Assembly (NCBI GenBank): GCA_963838235.1
Contig: CAWIQJ010000005.1
Coordinates: forward strand, 930,001 to 994,000
Direction of reading: 5' to 3'
DNA: 64,000 bases
Source of the DNA: JAFECT01 sp963838235
Lineage (GTDB): Bacteria; Pseudomonadota; Alphaproteobacteria; Caulobacterales; Caulobacteraceae
Shown: one piece after another, positions 33,243-43,565 of the stretch
Layout: every line of letters starts with the position of its first letter
Numbering within the stretch: the stretch's first letter is position 1
The notes under the pieces: model-generated
Seen by the model: the letters and a program-made list of their open reading frames with translations, nothing else
Told to the model about the DNA's origin: nothing
The model's database searches: none
Position numbers and translations under genes: made by a program

Positions 33243-35578
33243 CGCCCCCCGGCGCGGAACCCCATCCCATCCCCGAGGCGTCCGGCGACGCCCAACCGGC
33301 CACGCCGCAAGGCGCGACCGTCCGGACTGAAAAATCGAAGCCTCTCCCGCCGCAGGCGACCACCTCGAAGGGCGCCGGCGGCAAGCCCGCGCCTGCGCGG
33401 TCGGTCCACGGTCATCTGCGCCAGTTCGAGCTGATCGAGCGGGTCAAGGCCTATGACCCGACCGCCGACGAAGCGTTGCTGAACCGCGCCTACGTCTATG
33501 CGGTGAAGGCGCACGGCGCCCAGAAGCGCGCGTCGGGCGACCCCTATTTCGCGCACCCGATCGAAGTCGCCGGGATTCTCACCGAGTACCGGCTCGACAC
33601 CGCCGCCATCGTCACCGCCCTGCTGCACGACGTCATCGAGGATACCCCGACCACGCGCGATGAGATCGTGCGCCTGTTCGGCGAAGAGATCGCCGACCTG
33701 GTCGAGGGCGTGACCAAGCTGTCGCGGCTCGAACTCCAGTCCGATCACCTGCGTCAGGCCGAGAACCTGCGCAAGTTCATCCTGGCCATCTCGAAGGACG
33801 TGCGGGTGCTGTTGGTCAAACTCGCCGACCGCCTGCACAACATGAAGACCCTGGGCTTCGTCACGCCCGCCAAGCGCGAACGGATTTCGCGCGAGACGCT
33901 CGACGTCTATGCGCCGCTGGCGCGCTCCATCGGCTGTCACAAGTTCGCAACCGAGCTCGAGGAGTTGTCGTTCGAGCACCTGAACCCGACCGCGCGCGAC
34001 GCGATCAAGCGCCGGCTCGAGGCGCTGAAGGCCGAGCACGGCGCCTCGGTGTCGCACGTGTCGGGCGTGGTCGCCGACCGGCTCGACCGGGCCGGCATCT
34101 CCGCCCGCGTGTACGGCCGTGAGAAGACGCCCTATTCGATCTGGCGCAAGCTGCAACGCCAGTCGCTCGGCTTCTCCCAGCTCAGCGACATCTACGGCTT
34201 CCGCGTCATCGTGGACAACGAGGAGGACTGCTATCGCGCGATCGGCGTGATCCACCGCGCCTGGCCGGCGGTGCCGGAACGGTTCAAGGATTTCATCTCC
34301 ACGCCCAAGCGCAACAACTACCGCTCGATCCACACCACGGTGGTCGGGCCCAAGGGCATGCGCATCGAGATGCAGATCCGCACCGAACTGATGGACCGGG
34401 TCGCCGAAGAGGGCGTCGCCGCGCACTGGCGCTACAAGGACAAGAGCTACGGCTTCGACGCCGAGGCGGCGACGGAGGAGGGCGGGCGCGACCCCCTGGC
34501 TAACCTGCGCAACCTGGTGACCGTGCTCGACCACGGCGGCGGCGACGTCGAGGACTTCGTCGAACACGCCAAGATGGAAATGTTCCACGACCAGGTGTTC
34601 GTGTTCACGCCCAAGGGCAAGCTGATCACCCTGCCGCGGGGCGCCATGCCGCTCGACTTCGCCTATGCGGTGCACACCGATGTCGGCGACACCATGATCG
34701 GCGCCAACATCAACGGCGAGCTGCGCCCGATGCGCACGCAGTTGCAGAACGGCGACGTGGTCGAGGTGATTACCGGCCCCAAACGCAGCCTGCCGCCCGA
34801 CTGGCGCTCGCTCGCGCTCACCGGCCGCGCGCGCTCGGCGATCCGCCGCCTCATGCGTCAGAGCGAACGCGAGGAATTCGGCCGCCTCGGTCGCGCCGCG
34901 GTGGAACAGACCTTCGCCCGCGCCGGCAAGTCGATGACCGACCTGTCCCTGCGCCCGGCGCTCGACCGCCTGTCGGTGGCGACTGAGGAAGAGTTGTTCG
35001 AAGCCGCCGGCCGGGGCCGCATCTTGCCCTCGGCGATTCTCGAAGCCGTGTTCCCGGGCCTGAAGGACACCGAACGCGCCGCGGCGACCGCGCGGGTCAA
35101 GATCGGCGACGGCAAGGCGGGACGCCTGTTCATCCGCGGCGGCGGCCTGACGCCCGGCGTGTCGGTGCATTTCGCGCCCTGCTGCAGCCCGGTGCCGGGC
35201 GACCGCATCGTCGGCATTCTCGAGCCCGAAATGGGGCTCACCGTTCACACCATCGACTGCGAAAAGCTCGCCGAATACGAGGACCGCGAGGGCCTGTGGC
35301 GCGACCTGCAGTGGTCGCCGGAAGCCGAGCGCAACGCCATGGCCGGCGCGCGCCTGCGCGCGACCATCCGCAACGCGACGGGCGTGCTGGGCCAAGCCTG
35401 CACCATCATCGGCGAAGCCGGCGGCAACATCATCAACCTGCGCATGACCCACCGCCAATCGGACTTCTTCGACGTCGAGTTCGACATCGAGGTGATGGAC
35501 GCGAAACACCTGACCCACATCGCGGCGGCGCTGCGCGCGTGCCCTAGTGTCGAAACGGTGGATCGGGCGCGGGGTTAG
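33239..35578 (+). CDS. rsh: Bifunctional (p)ppGpp synthetase/hydrolase (Rsh, RelA/SpoT family)
   Basis: Long Rsh protein regulating the stringent response. Domain order: HD hydrolase (YFAHPIEVAGIL, LLHDVIEDTPTT, LADRLHNMKTL), synthetase (YGFRVIVDNEEDCYRAIGVI, PKRNNYRSIHTTV), TGS (VFVFTPKGKLITLP), then a zinc-finger/helical region (FAPCCSPVPGDRIVGI) and ACT (GNIINLRMTHRQSDFF). Both catalytic halves look intact. The start is problematic: no ATG or GTG is in frame before the HD domain. CTG 33239 overlaps the rpoZ stop and has AGGAGG 8 nt upstream, giving a Pro/Thr-rich leader; CTG 33416 aligns with the usual family start; TTG 33476 would clip the domain. The stop is certain. Confidence 0.92.
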   Translation: MTPPGAEPHPIPEASGDAQPATPQGATVRTEKSKPLPPQATTSKGAGGKPAPARSVHGHLRQFELIERVKAYDPTADEALLNRAYVYAVKAHGAQKRASGDPYFAHPIEVAGILTEYRLDTAAIVTALLHDVIEDTPTTRDEIVRLFGEEIADLVEGVTKLSRLELQSDHLRQAENLRKFILAISKDVRVLLVKLADRLHNMKTLGFVTPAKRERISRETLDVYAPLARSIGCHKFATELEELSFEHLNPTARDAIKRRLEALKAEHGASVSHVSGVVADRLDRAGISARVYGREKTPYSIWRKLQRQSLGFSQLSDIYGFRVIVDNEEDCYRAIGVIHRAWPAVPERFKDFISTPKRNNYRSIHTTVVGPKGMRIEMQIRTELMDRVAEEGVAAHWRYKDKSYGFDAEAATEEGGRDPLANLRNLVTVLDHGGGDVEDFVEHAKMEMFHDQVFVFTPKGKLITLPRGAMPLDFAYAVHTDVGDTMIGANINGELRPMRTQLQNGDVVEVITGPKRSLPPDWRSLALTGRARSAIRRLMRQSEREEFGRLGRAAVEQTFARAGKSMTDLSLRPALDRLSVATEEELFEAAGRGRILPSAILEAVFPGLKDTERAAATARVKIGDGKAGRLFIRGGGLTPGVSVHFAPCCSPVPGDRIVGILEPEMGLTVHTIDCEKLAEYEDREGLWRDLQWSPEAERNAMAGARLRATIRNATGVLGQACTIIGEAGGNIINLRMTHRQSDFFDVEFDIEVMDAKHLTHIAAALRACPSVETVDRARG

Positions 35579-35606
35579 GCGACTAGTCGGGAAAAACCAG
35601 CCTGGG

Positions 35607-35635
35607 TTGACTTTGCCCTACCTGCTCGGTGAATG
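35607..35635 (+). promoter_or_regulatory. Possible sigma70-type promoter
   Basis: TTGACT (35607-35612), 17-nt spacer, TGAATG (35630-35635), 34 bp before the lipoprotein gene start. The -35 matches five of six positions; the -10 is weak. Confidence 0.35.
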
Positions 35636-35668
35636 TCGTACGGCAGATCGTTTTCGTTGGGGGAACAA

Positions 35669-36346
35669 ATGAATCGTGCACATTTTGTAGTTCTCGTCGC
35701 GAGCAGTTTCGTTCTGCTCTCTTGCAGCGCGAAGCCCGACGCTGGTAAGATCACGCCTTTGATACTTGCTCACGATAAGCAAGTTTGCCAAGTTCGCCCG
35801 GTGTTTTCTGTAAACCGCGGATATCCGTGGCAGCAACTCGAGACTAGTCAGCAAACCCCGATGGTCATGGCGGGCAATCGGCTCTTCGGATATGCCAGGC
35901 GGACGCAAGAGTTTGTGATTACCCATTTGAATAACGATTTAGATGATCATGCTGTCTACGATACTTATAGATTGGTGAGTAAAAAGGATGGGGCGTCAGC
36001 TATAGTCTATACATTTGCGATGGGGATGGATGAATTTGCGACCAACAACGCCAACGCGAGGGTTCGTGCTGTCGAAGGGTGTTTAGCCATCCCGACAACA
36101 ATAAATATTATTGACACAACTGTTGATAAAGCGACCGGAAAAGATGCGGTGGTTACGTACACTCGAAATGAGGAACCCTCGACTGTGGGAAAATTGCTTA
36201 TGAACGGAGATCCCACCGGCGCCATTAATTCAATTATGAACGGTTCCTCGTCGTTGAAGCATGAAGCGATTTTGAAAAAGTACGACCAGGGCGGATGGAC
36301 CTTGATTAGCACTCGGGAGATTCCGCCGGAAGGCTCACATCCGTAA
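35669..36346 (+). CDS. Hypothetical lipoprotein of low GC content
   Basis: 225 residues from ATG 35669 with GGGAA just upstream. The N-terminus FVVLVASSFVLLSCSAK is a lipoprotein signal with lipobox LLSC, so the product should be acylated and membrane anchored. The remainder is a soluble beta-rich protein (YPWQQLETSQQTPMVMAGN, EFVITHLNNDLDDHAVYDTY) that I do not recognise. The gene is conspicuously AT-rich compared with everything around it (runs such as ataaatattattgacacaac at 36101-36120), and uses AAA, ATA and TTA-type codons rare in its neighbours, which suggests recent transfer into the rsh-pdxJ interval. An in-frame upstream ATG at 35633 would destroy the lipoprotein signal. Confidence 0.75.
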   Translation: MNRAHFVVLVASSFVLLSCSAKPDAGKITPLILAHDKQVCQVRPVFSVNRGYPWQQLETSQQTPMVMAGNRLFGYARRTQEFVITHLNNDLDDHAVYDTYRLVSKKDGASAIVYTFAMGMDEFATNNANARVRAVEGCLAIPTTINIIDTTVDKATGKDAVVTYTRNEEPSTVGKLLMNGDPTGAINSIMNGSSSLKHEAILKKYDQGGWTLISTREIPPEGSHP

Positions 36347-36396
36347 AGCGTCGGCCCAGCATTGACGATCTCCGGTTCCCCAGGCCAAACGGCCCC

Positions 36397-37176
36397 ATGC
36401 CCCTTCAACCCGTCCGTCTCGGCGTGAACATCGACCACGTGGCGACCGTCAGGAACGCCCGGGGAACGTCCTATCCCGATCCCGTGCGGGCGGCGGAGGT
36501 TGCGATCGCGGCCGGGGCGGATGGGATCACCGCGCACTTGCGCGAGGACCGCCGGCACATCTCCGACGCCGACATCGACGCCCTGACCGCCTTCCTGGGG
36601 CCGACCGGCAAGCCGCTGAACTTCGAGATGGCGGTGACCGATGAGATGGAGGCCATCGCCCTGCGCCACCGGCCGCACGCCGCCTGCTTGGTGCCCGAGC
36701 GGCGCGAGGAGGTGACCACCGAGGGCGGTCTCGACGTCCACGGCCAGCACAACCGCGTGGCTCCCGTTGTAAATCGCCTGCGAGAGGCGGGCGTCCGGGT
36801 CTCGCTCTTCATCGAGGCGGACCTGGCCCAGGTGCGCGCCGCCGCCGACATCCGCGCCGAGGTGGTCGAACTGCACACCGGCGCCTATTGCGACGCGGTG
36901 CGCGAGGGCCGCGACTCCGCGCCGATGCTGGAGCGCCTGCGCGCCGCCGCCGCTGCCGCCGGGCGGCTTGGGCTCGAGGTCCACGCCGGCCACGGGATCG
37001 ACTACGGCACGGTGGCCCCGATTGCGGCCATCCCGGAGGTGCGGGAGCTGAACATCGGCCATTTCCTCATCGGCGAGGCGATCTTCATGGGCCTGGACCA
37101 GGCCATCCGCACCATGCGCCTGCGCATCGACGAGGCGCGGATGAGCGCCGGCCTGTTCGGGGAGGGGGTCCGATGA
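36397..37176 (+). CDS. pdxJ: Pyridoxine 5'-phosphate synthase PdxJ
   Basis: 259 residues; last step of DXP-dependent vitamin B6 synthesis, joining 3-amino-2-oxopropyl phosphate and DXP. Motifs: RLGVNIDHVATVRNARGTSY, AGADGITAHLREDRRHI, VPERREEVTTEGGLDV, SLFIEAD, VELHTGAYCDA, and VHAGHGIDYGTV. Overlaps the acpS start (ATGA), the standard pdxJ-acpS coupling in alphaproteobacteria. Confidence 0.96.
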   Translation: MPLQPVRLGVNIDHVATVRNARGTSYPDPVRAAEVAIAAGADGITAHLREDRRHISDADIDALTAFLGPTGKPLNFEMAVTDEMEAIALRHRPHAACLVPERREEVTTEGGLDVHGQHNRVAPVVNRLREAGVRVSLFIEADLAQVRAAADIRAEVVELHTGAYCDAVREGRDSAPMLERLRAAAAAAGRLGLEVHAGHGIDYGTVAPIAAIPEVRELNIGHFLIGEAIFMGLDQAIRTMRLRIDEARMSAGLFGEGVR

Positions 37177-37571
37177 TCCTGGGCATCGGTTCGGACCTCT
37201 GCGACATCCGCCGGATCCAGGGCTCCTTAGACCGCTTCGGCGATCGCTTCCGTCAGCGCTGTTTCACCGAGCACGAGCGCGCCCGTTCCGAGCGCAAGCC
37301 CGACCCGGCCGCCAGCTACGCCAAGCGCTTCGCCGCCAAGGAGGCCTGCGCCAAGGCGCTCGGCGTCGGCATCCGCGGCATTCACTGGCGCGAGATGGGG
37401 GTGGTCAACGAGCGCTCGGGCCGGCCGGTCCTGGAGCTTTCCGGCCGGGCCGCGGAAATCCTTGCGGGGCTTACACCTGCGGGGATGACCCCGCGCATTC
37501 ATGTCACACTGACCGACGACCACCCGTGGGCCCTGGCCTTCGTGGTGATCGAAGCCTTGCCGACGTCATAA
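37173..37571 (+). CDS. acpS: Holo-[acyl-carrier-protein] synthase
   Basis: 132-residue phosphopantetheinyl transferase activating ACP. Hallmarks: GIGSDLCDIRRIQGSLDRFG (Mg/CoA-binding Asp), RCFTEHERAR, and AKRFAAKEACAKALGVGI with the catalytic WxxKEA-like segment; C-terminal HVTLTDDHPWALAFVVIE. ATG 37173 overlaps the pdxJ stop. Precedes lepB by 49 bp. Confidence 0.95.
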   Translation: MILGIGSDLCDIRRIQGSLDRFGDRFRQRCFTEHERARSERKPDPAASYAKRFAAKEACAKALGVGIRGIHWREMGVVNERSGRPVLELSGRAAEILAGLTPAGMTPRIHVTLTDDHPWALAFVVIEALPTS

Positions 37572-37620
37572 TAGGCCGCTACCGAAGTCCGTTGCATTTC
37601 CAGGGCTGGAACCCACTGTC

Positions 37621-38750
37621 ATGAGCACCGAAGACGACGCCCCCCTCCCGGGCGAAGGCCAGGAACCGGTCCAGGACCCCGCGCCCGCGGTCGAGGTCGC
37701 CGCCGAGCCCGCCGCTGAACCCGAAGCGCTCGCCGAACATTTCCAGGCCGAAGCGGTCGCCGAACAGCCGGTGGTCGAGGACGTCGCCGAACCGATTACG
37801 CCCGAGGCGCCCGCCATGGCCGCCCCCGCCCCGCAAGCCGCCGCCGTCGCTGAAGCGGCGCACGCCGAGGCGCAGGCCGAAGACGAACACGAGACCGAAG
37901 AAGAGGACGACGAACCCGTGGGCTCCCGCGCCAAGAGCGAAATGGTCGAGATCGGCAAGACGATCTTCTTCGCCCTGATGATCGCCTTCGTGCTGCGCGT
38001 GTTGCTGTTCCAGCCGTTCACCATCCCGTCGGCCTCGATGGAGCCCAATCTCTACCAGGGCGACTACATCATCGTGACCAAGTGGTCGTACGGCTGAGTC
38101 GCACTTCTCGATTCCGTTCAGCCCGCCGATCTTCAAGGGGCGCCTGTTCAACCGCGCGCCGACGCGCGGCGACATCGTGGTGTTCAAGCCTGCCGCGCGA
38201 GCCGAAGGTCGACTACATCAAGCGCGCTGATCGGCCTGCCCGGCGACACGATCCAGATGCGCGACGGCCAGCTCTACATCAACGGCAAGCCGACGGTTGA
38301 CGTGCCCAAGGGCCCCGCGACCGACGCCGACGACGCGCCTCCGGGGGCGATCAAGGCTGCAGGAGACCACTACCCGAACGAACAAGACCTATCCTGGCCC
38401 AGGACTTCGGTCCGAACAATGAAGCCGACAACACCGGCGTCTACGTCGTGCCGCCGCGCTGTTACTTCATGATGGGCGACAACCGCGACAACTCGCGTCG
38501 ACAGCCGCTTCGATCCGCGGATCCCGGCCTACGGCGACGTGCACAACACCTGCGGCTGGGACGCCGGCGTCGATGCGGCGCTCGGACCGGGCGCGCGTGA
38601 AGCCGGCGTCGGTTTCGTTCCGGAGGAGAACCTGGTCGGCAAGGCGCAGATCATCATGTTCTCGTGGTACCCCGGCGCGCAGCCTGTTCAAGCCCTGGTC
38701 CGTGGTTCTCCAAGGTCCGCTTCGAGCGGTTCTTCCACCCGCTCCACTGA
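37621..38750 (+). pseudogene. lepB: Signal peptidase I LepB with acidic N-terminal extension, frameshifted
   Basis: Type I signal peptidase, essential membrane serine protease. The intact first part has an approximately 105-residue Ala/Glu/Pro-rich acidic cytoplasmic region, then membrane anchor IFFALMIAFVLRVLLFQPF and the catalytic Ser in TIPSASMEPNLYQGDYII. TGA at 38095 ends that frame. Downstream segments in shifting frames give PTRGDIVVFK, DYIKR/LIGLPGDTIQMRDGQLY (catalytic Lys), CYFMMGDNRDNS and FERFFHPLH, ending TGA 38748-38750. All family boxes survive; the breaks are one-base insertions (for example extra G near 38226) plus local substitutions. An essential gene in this state points to sequence error. 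Confidence 0.8.
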
Positions 38751-39450
38751 TGAATCGCACGCGCCGACGCGGTCGCGAAGCTCGAAGCCGAACTCGGCCA
38801 CGCCTTCAAGGACCGGTCCCTGCTGGAGCAGGCGCTGACTCACGCCAGCGTCGGGCCAGGGCGCGCGCCCGGTGGCGGACAATGAACGGCTGGAGTTCCT
38901 GGGCGACCGCGTGCTCGGCCTGATCGTCGCCGAGCTCTGAGTCGAACGGTTTCCTGAAGCGAGCGAAGGTGAGCTGGCGAAGCGGCTGCAACGCCCTGGT
39001 CAATCGCGACGCCTGCGCGCGTGTGGCCGAACGTCTGGGCATCGGCGCCGCACTGCGCCTGGCGCCGGGCGAGACCAAGCTCGGCGGCCGGCAGAACGCC
39101 CACCATCCTCGGCGACGCGTGCGAGGCGGTGATCGCCGCGGTCTATCTGCGACGCGGGTCTCGAAGCCGCGCGCCGCGTCTTCGCGCCGCTGTGGGACGC
39201 CGAACTCGGACAGCTCGGACCGATCGCGGCGCTCGATCCGAAGTCGCGCCTGCAGGAATGGGCGCTCGGCCGCGCCAATGTCTCGCCGGTCTATCGCGTC
39301 ATCGGCCGCGAAGGCCCCGACCACGCGCCGCGGTTCACCGTCGAGGTCGAAGTCGCCGGCCTGGCGCCGATCTCCGGCGCCGGGCGTTCTCGGCAGGAGG
39401 CGGAAAAGGCCGCCGCCGCCGCCCTGCTGGAGCGTGAAGACCACTCGTGA
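38750..39450 (+). pseudogene. rnc: Ribonuclease III, frameshifted
   Basis: Double-strand-specific RNase for rRNA and mRNA processing. Frames together give LEAELGHAF, SLLEQALTHASV, NERLEFLGDRVLGLIVAEL (catalytic signature), ARVAERLGIGAALRLAPGET, GDACEAVIAAVYL (second acidic site), SRLQEWALGRA and the dsRNA-binding domain FTVEVEVAGLAPISGAGRSR with QEAEKAAAAALLE. TGA 38938-38940 and several one-base insertions (for example extra C near 38990, near 39100 and 39150) interrupt it. ATG 38750 overlaps the lepB stop; stop 39448-39450 overlaps era. Confidence 0.8.
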
Positions 39451-40408
39451 CCGATTCCAATCCCTCCACCGAAACGCACGCGGGCTTTGTCGCGGTGATC
39501 GGCGCGCCCAACGCGGGCAAGTCGACGCTGGTCAACCGGCTGGTGGGCGCCAAGGTCTCCATCGTCACTCAGAAGGTGCAGACCACGCGCTTCCCTGTGC
39601 GCGGCGTCGCCATCGCCGGCGCGGCGCAGATCGTGCTGGTCGACACGCCCGGCATCTTCAAGCCCAAGCGTCGGCTGGACCGCGCCATGGTCGAGTCCGC
39701 CTGGGGCGGCGCGGAGGACGCGGACGCGGTGGTGCACCTGGTCGATGTCGCGGCAGAAATCGCGGTGCAGAGCGGCGACTCCGCGCCGGCGGACCGTCAA
39801 GTCGGTCGACGACGTGGAAGCGATTGTCGAGCGCCTGAAGACAGGTCGGCGCCAAGGCGATCCTTGCGCTCAACAAGATCGACGGCCTGCAACGCGAGAA
39901 CCTGCTGGCGGTCGCCGAGGCGCTGTTCGCCTCCGGCGTCTATGATGAGGTGTTCATGATCTCGGCGGTGAAGGGCGCCGGCGTGGAAGACCTGACGCGC
40001 GGCGTTGGCCGAAGCGCATGCCCGCGAGCCCCTGGCTCTATCCCGCGGACCAGATCGCCGACCTGCCCGAACGCGCTGCTGGCGGCCGAGATCACGCGCG
40101 AGAAAGTCTATCTGCGCGTCCACGAGGAACTGCCTTACGCCGCGGCAGTCGAGACCACCGCGTTCAAGGAACTGAAAGACGGCTCGGTCCGCATCGAACA
40201 GACCATCTACGTCGAACGCGACGGCCAGCGCGCCATCATGATCGGCAAGGACGGCCAGACCCTGAAATGGATCGGCCAGCCCGCCCGCAAGGAACTCGAC
40301 GAACTGCTCGGCCGCAAGACCCACCTGTTCCTGCACGTGAAGGTCAACGACCGCTGGCAGGACGACCGCGCGCTCTACGCCCAGTTCGGCTTGGACTTCG
40401 ACGCTTGA
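39447..40408 (+). pseudogene. era: GTPase Era, frameshifted
   Basis: Essential GTPase for 16S rRNA maturation and 30S assembly. From GTG 39447: G1 VIGAPNAGKSTLVNRLVG, G3 LVDTPGIFKPKRRLDRA; then, after insertions near 39797 and 39843, G4 ILALNKIDGLQRENL, MISAVKGAGVEDL, and after more near 40005-40075 the KH domain (IEQTIYVERDGQRAIMIGKD, GQTLKWIG) to the end LYAQFGLDFDA. All five breaks are repaired by removing one base each. The last 320 bp are clean. Confidence 0.82.
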
Positions 40409-40463
40409 GTTCGGACGTCGAATATCGCTCGCGAACACCTCGGCGCTGCCCTAAGTCTGCATC

Positions 40464-41208
40464 ATGGAATGGGTCGAAGACGCCTTTGTGCTGACCTCCC
40501 GCCCGCACGGCGAGGCGGGCGCCATTGTCGATCTCCTGACCGAGGGCCGCGGCCGGTTCGTGGCGCACGTGGCGGGCGGCGCTTCGCGGCGGATGAAGCC
40601 GGTGTTGCAGCCGGGGTCGCGGGTGGTGGTCAACTATCGCTCGCGTGTGTCCGAGCAGCTGGGCTCCGCGCAGCTGGAGCCGGTGGGTGAGGGCGCGTCG
40701 GCCTTGTTCGACGACCCGCTGGCGCTGGCCGGCCTCGCCGCCGCCGCCGCGGTGGCCCAGGGCGCCTTGCCCGAGCGGGACCCGCATCCGGGCGCCTATC
40801 TGGCGTTCGAAGCCCTGCTGGGAGCCTTCGCCTTCCCGGAGATCTGGCCCGCGGTGTTCGTGCGCTTCGAGGGCGGCCTGCTGGAGGAACTCGGCTTCGG
40901 CCTCGACCTGTCCCGTTGCGCGTCGACCGGCGTTCTCGACGACCTGGTCTGGGTCAGCCCCAAGTCCGGCCGCGCGGTCAGCTGTCAGGCGGGCGAGCCC
41001 TACAAGGACCGCCTGCTGACCCTGCCGCCGTTCATGCTGTCGTCTCAGTCGGGGGTCGGGCCCGGCGACGTGGGTGCGGGCCTGCGCCTGACCGGCCATT
41101 TCCTCGAGGCCCTGGTCTTCGCACCCGCACAATCGCCCCCTGCCGCCGGCGCGGGTGTGGCTGCTGGACAAGCTGAACGAGGCCGGAAACTCTAATCCCC
41201 GGGTGTGA
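40464..41208 (+). CDS. recO: DNA repair protein RecO, frameshift at the 3' end
   Basis: RecF-pathway protein that anneals DNA and loads RecA with RecR. Clean from MEWVEDAFVLTSRPHGEAG through GRFVAHVAGGASRRMKPVLQ (OB fold), VFVRFEGGLLEELGFGLDLS and the SCQAGEPYKDRLL region to HFLEALVF. An extra A near 41128 then changes frame; without it the protein continues LPPARVWLLDKLNEAG and stops at TGA 41206-41208. As it stands the frame ends at 41195. Zinc-binding Cys residues are only partly conserved, common in this group. Confidence 0.85.
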
Positions 41209-41255
41209 CCCGCGGGCGTCTGGACAGCCCCCAAGAGTCGGGGGAGGAACGGGCC

Positions 41256-43508
<2,253 letters not shown>

Positions 43509-43565
43509 GCCTTGCCGGGCGCCCGCGGATAGCCGACAGTCGGGGTGCGAGCGGGAGGGGCGTGC

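Noticed and set aside
33224..35518. 764-codon open frame antisense to rsh
   Set aside because: Shadow of a highly conserved sense gene; composition is Arg/His/Ala-rich with no recognisable domain.
38095..38940. In-frame TGA codons in lepB and rnc considered as recoded (Trp or Sec)
   Set aside because: They are accompanied by many single-base frameshifts, no conserved Trp or Cys is expected there, and genes outside the patches use TGA as a normal stop.
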